This document shows positions 1-5,862 of a DNA stretch of 5,981 nt, in pieces (the first letter of the stretch is position 1; every line of letters begins with the position of its first letter). A program made the position numbers and the translations under genes. The stretch lies in the NCBI GenBank assembly GCA_014534415.1, contig JACVRM010000130.1:1-5981 (forward strand). Reading direction: 5' to 3'. The notes below the pieces were generated by a model. The model was not told where the DNA came from. It saw only the letters and a list, made by a program, of their open reading frames with translations, and ran no database searches. The DNA is from Thermoleophilia bacterium (GTDB lineage Bacteria > Actinomycetota > Thermoleophilia > Gaiellales > Gaiellaceae).

Positions 1-26
1 GGACTCGACCGGTCCGTCGCTCGGGC

Positions 27-539
27 TCAGAGCCGGTCGCGCAGGTCGGCGAGCGCGGCCCAGCGCGGGTCGGTCGCTTCCGCTTCATGCTCGTGAGGCT
101 CGTCGTTCAGGTTGCGGCCGCAGATCGCGCAGAGGCCGGCGCAGTCCGCCCGACACAGAATCTGCTCGGGGAGCTTCAGCGCCGTCGCGTCGCGTGCCCA
201 TCCGGCAAGATCGAGCCGCTCGTCCTCCACGTACGGCGACCGCAGCTCCTCATCGGCGTCCGGACTCAGCGCCTGGTACTCGCGGCCGCGGATCCGCAGG
301 TCGAGCGCAGCCTCCTCCAAGCACCGGAAGCACGGCCCGTGCAGCCGCACGGGAAAGGAGAGCTCGAGCACCATCCCGCTCGATGCCCGCGTGACGGCGA
401 GCTCGGCGGCGGCCGTGTCCGGCACAGGCAGGTAACGCTGCCCGCCGAGCTCGAACGGCTCGAGCGGGACGTCGTACTCGTCACGGTGTTGCTCGCCGGA
501 GCGCAGCCGCAGCGAGCGGAGGTTGACGACGCGGGCCAT
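27..539 (-). CDS. yceD: DUF177/YceD family protein (23S rRNA accumulation protein), cysteine-rich
   Basis: 170 aa, ATG at 539, TGA at 27-29. The C-terminal part has the family signature: C129-x3-C133-x3-C137-x2-C140 followed by GRNLN, ending in DPRWAALADL as in many actinobacterial members. An earlier pair, C70 and C73 (GPCFRC), sits in the beta-rich middle. Six cysteines in CxxC-like spacing suggest a bound metal, probably zinc; this is inference. In E. coli and plants YceD/DUF177 proteins are linked to accumulation of 23S rRNA, and the gene usually precedes rpmF. Here the 26 bases after the stop hold no gene and the window then ends, so rpmF cannot be checked. The start is chosen because the open frame continues upstream to 863, but only as a shadow of the preceding gene. 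No Shine-Dalgarno sequence is visible before the ATG, so translation may be coupled to the upstream gene 29 bases away. Family assignment is firm; the molecular role is from homologs only. Confidence 0.9.
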   Translation of the reverse strand: MARVVNLRSLRLRSGEQHRDEYDVPLEPFELGGQRYLPVPDTAAAELAVTRASSGMVLELSFPVRLHGPCFRCLEEAALDLRIRGREYQALSPDADEELRSPYVEDERLDLAGWARDATALKLPEQILCRADCAGLCAICGRNLNDEPHEHEAEATDPRWAALADLRDRL

Positions 540-568
540 ACGGCCAGCGTAGCGCCGACTCGGGCGGG

Positions 569-1066
569 CTAGGGCTGCTCGTCGGTCGGCGCGGCGCTGA
601 CGGCCGCGGTGACCGTCTCCTGCGAGCGCTCCTGAAGCCGCTCGCGCCCACGCCGGACCGCGCCGAGGAACTTGTCGAGATTGACCTCGAGCGTCGAGAG
701 GATGCTGTCGGCCCAGTCCTCCATCTCGAGCCGCGTCTCGCGCGCCGAGCGACGGGCCTCCTCGATGATCTCCTGCGCCTGACGCTCGGCGAGCTTGACG
801 ATCTCCGTCTGCGACGCCTCGCGCAGCGCCTGCTCGCGAGCCTCGCCGAGCATGCGGTCGCATTCGCGCTTGGCCTCGGCGAGCATCTCCTGCCGCTCCT
901 TGACGATCCAGCGGGCCTGCTTGATCTCCTCCGGGATCGTCGCCCGCATCTGGTCGAGGATGTCGTATATCTCGTCGCGGTCGATGCGCACCTGGTCGGT
1001 GAGCGGTACCGCCTTGGCATTGTGGACGATGTCGTCGAGCCGGTCGATCAGTACCAGGACGTCCAT
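569..1066 (-). CDS. Short SepIVA/DivIVA-like coiled-coil protein
   Basis: 165 aa, ATG at 1066, TAG at 569-571. Residues 1-70 (a LIDRLDDIV-x4-AVPLT motif, then RDEIYDILDQM, then an IPEEIKQA helix) and residues 85-145 (QTEIVKLAERQA, then a run ending FLGAVRRGRERL) match, from memory, the two ends of mycobacterial SepIVA. That is a DivIVA-like protein involved in septation and envelope growth. The middle (about 45-115) is rich in Glu, Arg, Ala and Lys and should form a coiled coil. The C-terminal 20 residues are low complexity (Ala, Thr, Glu, Pro). Mycobacterial SepIVA is roughly 245 aa; the central run of coiled-coil repeats is largely missing here. Similar proteins are often labelled 'ATPase' or 'ATP synthase F0 subunit B-like', but no nucleotide-binding motif or membrane segment is present. 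The start lies 10 bases after the coaD stop, and an AGGAG inside the last coaD codons (13 bases before the ATG) is a distant ribosome binding site. A cytoplasmic scaffold role is inferred. Confidence 0.8.
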   Translation of the reverse strand: MDVLVLIDRLDDIVHNAKAVPLTDQVRIDRDEIYDILDQMRATIPEEIKQARWIVKERQEMLAEAKRECDRMLGEAREQALREASQTEIVKLAERQAQEIIEEARRSARETRLEMEDWADSILSTLEVNLDKFLGAVRRGRERLQERSQETVTAAVSAAPTDEQP

Positions 1067-1076
1067 TCCAGCCAGT

Positions 1077-1601
1077 CTACTCCTGAGATGGGACGTGGGC
1101 CCGGGCCTCGCCGTAGAGCTCGGCGAACCGGCGCGCCACCCCGGCGGGCACGAGCTCGTCGACGTTTCCGCCGAAGGCGGCCAGCTCCTTCGCGCCGCTC
1201 GACGAGACGAAGCTGAACTGCGGCCGCGACATCAGGTACATGGTCTCGATCTCGGGCGCCTGCGTCTGGTTCAAGTGGTTCATCTGGAACTCCCATTCGA
1301 AGTCCGAGATAACCCGCAGGCCCTTGACGATCACCGTGGCGTCGAACCGCCGGGCGAACGCGACGACGAGCTCGGAAAACGGTTCCACGCGCGCGTTCGC
1401 GACGTCGGCGAGCGCGTCCTCGAGGAACTGCAACCGCTCGTCGACGGTGAACAGCGGCGCCTTGTGGGTGGGCGACCGGACCACGCCGACGACGACGCGG
1501 TCGAAGATCGCAGCCGCCCGCCGGATGATGTCGACGTGCCCGAGCGTGACCGGGTCGTACGTGCCCGGGTAGATCGCGACGACCGGCCGGGAGTCCTTCA
1601 T
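1077..1601 (-). CDS. coaD: Phosphopantetheine adenylyltransferase (CoaD)
   Basis: 174 aa, close to the usual 155-170. The enzyme transfers AMP from ATP to 4'-phosphopantetheine to give dephospho-CoA, the penultimate step of CoA synthesis, in the cytoplasm. The nucleotidyltransferase signature is clear: YPGTYDPVTLGH at residues 11-22 includes the T/HxGH motif (T19-H22). K47 in SPTHKAPLF, KGLR at 93-96, DFEWEFQMNHLN at 100-111, and SSSGAKE at 133-139 occupy the positions of conserved substrate- and ATP-binding residues. The ATG at 1601 overlaps the rsmD stop as ATGA. A GGAG four bases upstream, inside rsmD, provides a ribosome binding site, so the two are probably translationally coupled. The rsmD-coaD pair is common across bacteria. 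No defect is seen. The C-terminal residues after about 160 are variable in the family. Confidence 0.97.
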   Translation of the reverse strand: MKDSRPVVAIYPGTYDPVTLGHVDIIRRAAAIFDRVVVGVVRSPTHKAPLFTVDERLQFLEDALADVANARVEPFSELVVAFARRFDATVIVKGLRVISDFEWEFQMNHLNQTQAPEIETMYLMSRPQFSFVSSSGAKELAAFGGNVDELVPAGVARRFAELYGEARAHVPSQE

Positions 1602-2137
1602 GCGGCTCCGTCGAAGACGGTCAGGCGGGCGGCGCCGTAGCGCCGGCTCGTCCGCTTCCGCAACGGCAGATCGGGCTCCTCGTGCTCGGAGCTCTCGACG
1701 ACGACCAGTCCCTCGGCGGCGACCACCCCGGGAAGGTAGCGCGCGAGCACCTCTGCCACGCCCGAGAAGGCACGGTACGGCGGATCCACGAGTACGAGGT
1801 CGTAGCGCCGGCCGGCGGCCGCCTCCGTGGTTAGCACCCGCTTGGCGTCCTCGCAGAGCACCACGGCGCCGGTCAGGGCGAGCTTGTCGAGGTTGCGCTC
1901 GATCGTACGGCAGGCGTCGCGGTCCGACTCGACGAAGACCGCTCGCGCGGCGCCCCGCGACAGCGCCTCGAGCCCCATCGCGCCCGAGCCGGCGTAGAGA
2001 TCCAGTACCGTCGCGTCGTCGACGGGGCCGATCAGGTTGAACGCAGCCTCCCGGACCCGGTCGGACGTCGGGCGCGTGTCGCGGCCCTTCGGCGCGAAGA
2101 TCCGCGCTCCCTTCCGGCTGCCCGCGATGATCCTCAT
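1598..2137 (-). CDS. rsmD: 16S rRNA (guanine(966)-N(2))-methyltransferase RsmD
   Basis: 179 aa, a normal length. RsmD methylates N2 of G966 (E. coli numbering) in 16S rRNA, using S-adenosylmethionine, during small-subunit assembly. The N-terminus MRIIAG and the RPTSDRVREAAFNLI stretch (residues 22-36) are family hallmarks. The SAM-binding loop is VLDLYAGSGAMGLEALSRG at 44-62, the acidic ribose-binding residue follows in FVESD (68-72), and the catalytic motif DPPY is at 118-121. The ATG at 2137 is fixed by the typical start MRIIAGSRKG. There is no Shine-Dalgarno sequence; instead a small CGGC-GAA-GCCG hairpin (2140-2150) ends two bases before the ATG. The gene follows a 116-base spacer after recG and overlaps coaD by four bases. 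Confidence 0.97.
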   Translation of the reverse strand: MRIIAGSRKGARIFAPKGRDTRPTSDRVREAAFNLIGPVDDATVLDLYAGSGAMGLEALSRGAARAVFVESDRDACRTIERNLDKLALTGAVVLCEDAKRVLTTEAAAGRRYDLVLVDPPYRAFSGVAEVLARYLPGVVAAEGLVVVESSEHEEPDLPLRKRTSRRYGAARLTVFDGAA

Positions 2138-2154
2138 CGCGGCTTCGCCGGATT

Positions 2155-2209
2155 CGTCCTGCAGGGTCGATCCCAGGGGACTGTCCCTCGCAACCGGCCC
2201 TGCGGGACG
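2155..2209. repeat. Imperfect palindrome in the recG-rsmD spacer, REP-like
   Basis: The arms are CGTCCTGCAGGG (2155-2166) and CCCTGCGGGACG (2198-2209). They pair at 11 of 12 positions, the exception being T2160/G2204. The 31-base loop holds a second near-palindrome, AGGGGACTGTCCCT (2175-2188). The structure fills half of the 116-base gap between recG and rsmD, the longest gap inside the minus-strand gene block. Neither strand has a T-tract after the outer stem, so it does not look like a standard intrinsic terminator. It could be a REP-type dispersed repeat, an mRNA processing or stability hairpin, or a protein site. There is only one copy in this window, so repeat status is unproven. Confidence 0.6.
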
Positions 2210-2253
2210 TGGCGTTCGCGACGAAAGCGTGACAATGCGTCCACGAAACGTCG

Positions 2254-4338
2254 CTACGCGAGCCGCGCGTCGTCCGCGACGGCGAAGATCCGCCCGACTT
2301 CGTCGTTGAGCGGCCCGTCGTAATCGAGCAGCCGCTCGGCTTCGTCACGCGCCTGCTCGAGCAGCGGGCGGTCGACGGGCAGCCGCGTGAACCTCAGGTC
2401 GGAGAGCCCCGACTGCCGCGTCCCGAGCAGTTCGCCCTCGCCGCGCAGCTCGAGGTCGATCTCGGCGAGCTCGAAGCCGTCCGACGTCTCGACGAGTGCC
2501 TCCAGCCGCGCCCGCGCCGCGTCCGTCAGCTGCTCCTTCGGACGGGAGACGAGCAGGCAGTACGACTGCTCGGCGCCTCGCCCGACGCGGCCGCGCAGCT
2601 GGTGGAGCTGCGCGAGCCCGAACCGATCGGCCTCCTGGACGATCATGATCGTCGCGTTCGGAACGTCGACGCCGACCTCGATCACGGTCGTCGCGACGAG
2701 CACATCGAGCTCGCCGGCGTGGAAGCGCGCCATCAACTCCCGCCGCTCGCCCGGACGCAGCCGGCCGTGCAGCAGCCCGACGCGATAGCCGTGCAGCTCG
2801 GCGCGCCGGAGCCGCTCCGCCTCGCGTTCCGCAGCGCGTGCGACGCTCGTCTCCGACTCTTCGATCAGCGGGCAGACCACGTACGCCTGCCGTCCGGCGT
2901 CGAGGTGCCTGCGCAGACGCGTGTACGCCTCGCTCGAGCGCCCCTCCTCCACCCACGCCGTCACAACGGGCTTACGGTCGGCCGGCGGCTTCGCGATCTC
3001 GCTGACCGCCAGATCCCCGTACACGGTGAGCGCCAGCGTCCGCGGGATCGGGGTTGCGGTCATGTGCAGCAGGTGCGGCGTTCGCCCCTCGGCGAGAGCC
3101 TTCCGCTGCTCGACTCCGAAGCGGTGCTGCTCGTCGACCACCGCGACAGCCAGGTCGCGGAACCCGACCTCCTCCTGGATCAGCGCGTGCGTCCCGACGG
3201 CGATCGCCGCCTCCCCGTTCGCGATCGCCGTGCGCGCCGCCTCGTACTCCCCCGCGGAAAGCGAGCTCGTGAGCAGCGCGACACGCACGTCGAGCCCGGC
3301 GCAGAGCTCCTCGAGCGTCAGGAAGTGCTGCTCGGCGAGCGTCTCGGTCGGCGCCATGAGCGCGCCCTGGCGCCCCGCCTCGACCGCCCGCAATAGCGCG
3401 TACAGCGCGACGACCGTCTTCCCCGAGCCGACGTCGCCCTGGAGCAGCCGGTCCATCGGTCGTTCGCGGGCGAGGTCGCCGTCGATCTCGGCGATCGCCT
3501 GCTCCTGGCCGGGCGTCAGGACGAACGGCAGCGTCGTTCGGTACCGCGCGACGAGCTCGCCCGGGGGAGGCAAGGCCGGCGCCGTGACGCCGCCGCGTGC
3601 CCGCCCGCGCCGCAGCAAACCGAGCTGAAGGACGAGCAGCTCGTCGAACGCCAGCCGGCGGCGCCCGGTCTCGGCCTCCGCCTCGGAAGCCGGCCGGTGA
3701 AGCGCCCAGAGGGCGTCGGCGCGGACCGGCAGCCCGCGTTCGGCCTTGACCGCCGCCGGCAGCGCGTCCCAGTCGTCGCGCGCGTACACGAGCGCCGCCG
3801 CGACGAGCTCGCGGAGCTTCTTGACACTCACCTCCTCGCTCGCCGAATAGACGGGCGCGTAGTCGGCCGTCTCGGACGCCCCGTCCAGATCGTAGGAGCG
3901 CACGTTGAACTCGCCGCGCCGCAGCTGGCCGCGCAGCCGGACATGTGTCCCGGGGACGAGCTTGTCCGCAAGCCACGCTTGGTTGAACCAGACTGCGTCG
4001 ATCTCTCCGCTCCCGTCGGCGACCCGGGCGAGCACAATCGCGAGCCGGCGGCGCGGCCGTCGCACCGACGTGCGCCGCACCTCGCCCGCGATCACGACCT
4101 CCTCGTCGGCGAACAGATCGGCGATCCGCCGCTCGGGAACAGCGCGCTCGTAGCGCCGCGGCCGGTACTCGAGCAGGTCGCGGACCGTACGCAGCCCCAG
4201 CCGCGCCAGCTTCCGCTCGACCGCGGGACCGACGCCGCGCAGGGCGGAGACGGCGCGGTCGAGCCGTCGAGGCTGCGGCGCCGCCGGAGTCGGCAGCCAG
4301 TCGGCCTCGCCGCCGGCGAACGCGCCCCGTAGCGGCAC
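2254..4338 (-). CDS. recG: ATP-dependent DNA helicase RecG
   Basis: RecG is a monomeric double-strand DNA translocase that reverses stalled forks and branch-migrates Holliday junctions. With the GTG start at 4338 the protein is 694 aa, nearly the E. coli length (693). Domains: N-terminal HhH-like segment with LRGVGPAVERKL (about 33-44); OB-fold wedge domain (about 76-160); helicase domain 1 with Walker A GDVGSGKT (301-308), APTETLA (329-335), the DEQH box with HRFG (402-408) and TATPIPRT (427-434); helicase domain 2 with ATTVIEVGVDVPNA (549-562) and motif VI QLRGRVGRG (580-588); then the TRG region FELAEIDLELRGEGELLGTRQSG (622-644) used for translocation. All motifs are intact. An alternative GTG at 4425 would add 29 residues and overlap the upstream CNNM gene by 35 bases. 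I prefer 4338 because third-position G/C is clearly lower in the 52 bases before it, though neither start has a Shine-Dalgarno sequence. Stop TAG at 2254-2256. Confidence 0.96.
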   Translation of the reverse strand: MPLRGAFAGGEADWLPTPAAPQPRRLDRAVSALRGVGPAVERKLARLGLRTVRDLLEYRPRRYERAVPERRIADLFADEEVVIAGEVRRTSVRRPRRRLAIVLARVADGSGEIDAVWFNQAWLADKLVPGTHVRLRGQLRRGEFNVRSYDLDGASETADYAPVYSASEEVSVKKLRELVAAALVYARDDWDALPAAVKAERGLPVRADALWALHRPASEAEAETGRRRLAFDELLVLQLGLLRRGRARGGVTAPALPPPGELVARYRTTLPFVLTPGQEQAIAEIDGDLARERPMDRLLQGDVGSGKTVVALYALLRAVEAGRQGALMAPTETLAEQHFLTLEELCAGLDVRVALLTSSLSAGEYEAARTAIANGEAAIAVGTHALIQEEVGFRDLAVAVVDEQHRFGVEQRKALAEGRTPHLLHMTATPIPRTLALTVYGDLAVSEIAKPPADRKPVVTAWVEEGRSSEAYTRLRRHLDAGRQAYVVCPLIEESETSVARAAEREAERLRRAELHGYRVGLLHGRLRPGERRELMARFHAGELDVLVATTVIEVGVDVPNATIMIVQEADRFGLAQLHQLRGRVGRGAEQSYCLLVSRPKEQLTDAARARLEALVETSDGFELAEIDLELRGEGELLGTRQSGLSDLRFTRLPVDRPLLEQARDEAERLLDYDGPLNDEVGRIFAVADDARLA

Positions 4339-4390
4339 CGATGGAGCGCGAGGAGCCAGGATGGACAGAGCGTAGAGAGCGTGCGGGACG

Positions 4391-5689
4391 CTACCCGGCC
4401 TGCTCGACGCGCTCGTCCGCGCCACCGTTGTCGCCGAGGAACTCGATCTCCAGGCGCTCGATGCGCGGCCCCTCCGTCTCGACGACGCCGAACCGCAGGC
4501 CGTCCCAGACGACTTCGTCTCCCGTCTCGGGCGCGCGGCCCAGCTCGCCGAACACGAAGCCGGCGACCGTGTGGTAGTCCTCCTGCGGCAACGCCTGCTG
4601 GAACTGATCGTTGAAGTCGTCGATCGGGAACGTCCCGTCGATGCGGATCCGGCGCTCGTCGACGCGCTCGACCTGCTCGTCGGGCAGGTCGTACTCGTCC
4701 TCGATCTCGCCGACGATCTCCTCGAGCAGGTCCTCGAGCGTGCAGATGCCCTGCATCGAGCCGTACTCGTCGACGACGACCGCCATGTGCTGGTTCGTGC
4801 GGCGGAACTCGGCGAGCAGCGCGGCGAGGTCCTTCGTCTCCGGGACGAAGTAGGCCGGGCGGAGCAGGTGCTCGATCGCGACGCGCTCCATGCCCTCGGA
4901 ATAGAGCGCCGAGAAGAGGTCGCGCACGTGAAGGATGCCGACGATCGCGTCGACTGAGCCGCGGTACGCCGGGTAGCGCGTGTACGGCGAATCGATCACG
5001 GCCGCCAGACACTCCTCGGCGGGCAGGTCGACCGAGATCGCGACGACCTCCGGCCGCGGAACCATCACCTCGTGTGCCTCCTTGTCGGCGAAGTCGAACG
5101 CCTTGTAGATCAGCTCCTGCTCGGCCTCCTCGATCCCTTCGGTGTGGGCGACGAGCATCCGGATCTCCGCTTCGCTGTGAGCGAGGACACCTGCCGCCGC
5201 CGGCTGGATGCCGAAAAGTCGAGTGAACGCGTTCGAGGACTCCTGCAGGAACCAGACGAGTGGGTACGAGACGACGTAGACCGCCTCCACGGGTAGCGCA
5301 ACCCAGAGTGCCGTCGACTCGTTCTTCGTCAGCGCGATCGCCTTTGGGACGAGCTCACCCAGCGTTACGTGGAGATACGTGACGAGCGCAAACGCGAGAA
5401 TGAACGACACGCTTGTCGCGAGCGCGCCGTCGAACCAGTGTTCCACGAGCGGCTCGCCGACCGCGCCGAGCGCGATCGAGAAAGCCGTTATGCCGAGCTG
5501 GACCGTACCGATGAAGCGAACTGGGCTGTCCATGATGCGCAGTGCCATGCGCGCGCGCCGGTTACCCGCCTCGGCCATCTCGACCAGCCGCGTCCGCCGC
5601 GCAGTGACGAGCGCGTACTCGGCTGCGACGAAGAACGCGTTCCCCAGGACGAGCAGGAGGACCGCGACTGCTTCGAAGAGGATCGTCAC
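4391..5689 (-). CDS. CNNM/CorC (HlyC) family membrane protein, DUF21 plus CBS pair
   Basis: 432 aa, GTG at 5689, TAG at 4391-4393. The DUF21 transmembrane domain spans about 1-180. A first membrane helix (about 4-28) contains NAFFVAAEYALVTARRTRL; further hydrophobic segments lie near 62-80, 91-112 and 128-147, and the family signature HVTLGELVPKAIAL is at 107-120. After a linker come two CBS domains (about 207-265 and 272-333), the second ending in VVDEYGSMQGICTLEDLLEEIVGEI (305-329), then the CorC_HlyC domain (about 340-417). Relatives include CorC, bacterial CNNM orthologs and proteins named hemolysin C. The best-supported role for the family is Mg2+ (or Co2+) export, with the CBS pair sensing ATP-Mg; toxin activity is a historical label. 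The substrate cannot be read from sequence. This is the first gene of the minus-strand block. Its ribosome binding site AGGAG lies six bases before the GTG, inside a hairpin loop. Confidence 0.95.
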   Translation of the reverse strand: MTILFEAVAVLLLVLGNAFFVAAEYALVTARRTRLVEMAEAGNRRARMALRIMDSPVRFIGTVQLGITAFSIALGAVGEPLVEHWFDGALATSVSFILAFALVTYLHVTLGELVPKAIALTKNESTALWVALPVEAVYVVSYPLVWFLQESSNAFTRLFGIQPAAAGVLAHSEAEIRMLVAHTEGIEEAEQELIYKAFDFADKEAHEVMVPRPEVVAISVDLPAEECLAAVIDSPYTRYPAYRGSVDAIVGILHVRDLFSALYSEGMERVAIEHLLRPAYFVPETKDLAALLAEFRRTNQHMAVVVDEYGSMQGICTLEDLLEEIVGEIEDEYDLPDEQVERVDERRIRIDGTFPIDDFNDQFQQALPQEDYHTVAGFVFGELGRAPETGDEVVWDGLRFGVVETEGPRIERLEIEFLGDNGGADERVEQAG

Positions 5690-5706
5690 GCCCCGCTCCT
5701 CGGGGC
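5690..5706 (-). promoter_or_regulatory. Hairpin with the ribosome binding site as its loop, upstream of the CNNM gene
   Basis: Read on the minus strand, this is GCCCCG, then AGGAG, then CGGGGC, followed at once by the GTG start codon. The six-base arms are perfectly complementary and all G/C. The five-base loop is exactly the Shine-Dalgarno sequence, six bases from the start. The stem must open for initiation, so it could tune translation of the CNNM protein. The sequence facts are direct; regulation is inference, and in GC-rich DNA such a stem could be chance. Confidence 0.5.
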
Positions 5707-5745
5707 GCGCGTACTAGGCGGGTGGTCGTCGTCCAACTTCTGCGG

Positions 5746-5751
5746 AGTATA
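5746..5751 (-). promoter_or_regulatory. Possible -10 element for the CNNM gene
   Basis: TATACT on the minus strand fits the actinobacterial -10 pattern TANNNT and stands out in a very GC-rich region. Transcription would start near 5739 and leave a leader of about 50 bases that includes the ribosome-site hairpin. No convincing -35 hexamer is found 16-19 bases upstream; GGAACG-like sequence is the nearest. Treat as tentative. Confidence 0.35.
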
Positions 5752-5810
5752 GCCCCGGGTCACCCCCGTTCCGCCCCGGCCGCCGCCGACGCCTCGGCTT
5801 CGAATAGCCG

Positions 5811-5841
5811 GTTCGTGCGCCCGATCCGGCCCCGCACGAAC
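5811..5841. repeat. Perfect 9-bp inverted repeat in the divergent promoter region
   Basis: GTTCGTGCG (5811-5819) and CGCACGAAC (5833-5841) are exact reverse complements separated by 13 bases. The right arm contains CGAAC, the left half of the LexA box, and the left arm contains the matching half-site GTTCG. It may be an extra operator for LexA or another dimeric regulator, or chance. Without a following T-tract it is not a terminator. Confidence 0.5.
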
Positions 5842-5850
5842 ATGTGTTCT
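5837..5850 (+). promoter_or_regulatory. LexA (SOS) box upstream of the radical SAM gene
   Basis: CGAACATGTGTTCT matches the Gram-positive LexA consensus CGAAC-R-N-R-Y-GTTCG at 13 of 14 positions; only the last base differs. Against the longer mycobacterial form TCGAAC-N4-GTTCGA it matches 10 of 12 specified bases. The box directly abuts the TATACT -10 element, so bound LexA would block RNA polymerase. Repression relieved by DNA damage is therefore expected. LexA itself is not in the window. Confidence 0.7.
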
Positions 5851-5855
5851 ATACT
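5850..5855 (+). promoter_or_regulatory. -10 element of a probably leaderless promoter
   Basis: TATACT differs from TATAAT at one base. The GTG start codon begins seven bases after its last base, about where transcription would start, and no Shine-Dalgarno sequence precedes the GTG. This geometry is typical of leaderless transcripts, which are common in actinobacteria. No good -35 hexamer is seen at 5827-5832. Confidence 0.55.
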
Positions 5856-5862
5856 TGTCGCC

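Noticed and set aside
27..863. A 278-codon open frame that would extend the YceD protein at its N-terminus
   Set aside because: The extra 108 codons are an out-of-frame reading of the SepIVA-like gene and have no family similarity. YceD homology begins at the ATG at 539.
2155..2209. Intrinsic terminator between recG and rsmD
   Set aside because: The stem is strong but no T-rich tract follows on either strand and the loop is long, so a standard intrinsic terminator call is not supported.
1077..2348. A 423-codon open frame on the minus strand covering coaD plus upstream sequence
   Set aside because: Only the last 174 codons are coaD. The upstream extension runs in a different frame through rsmD, is arginine-rich shadow sequence typical of GC-rich DNA, and crosses the spacer palindrome. 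It is not a fusion protein.
2602..3396. Long plus-strand open frames across recG, for example 264 codons
   Set aside because: They lie opposite a fully intact RecG with all helicase motifs, show no recognisable domain, and are explained by the mirrored codon bias of GC-rich coding DNA.
4369..4374. TACGCT as a -10 element for recG on the minus strand
   Set aside because: It fits TANNNT, but such hexamers are frequent, no -35 is visible and recG sits within a compact gene block, so a promoter cannot be supported.
5801..5815. Second LexA box (CGAAT...GTTCG)
   Set aside because: The half-sites are separated by five bases rather than four and the left half has a mismatch. It was kept only as part of the half-site cluster finding.
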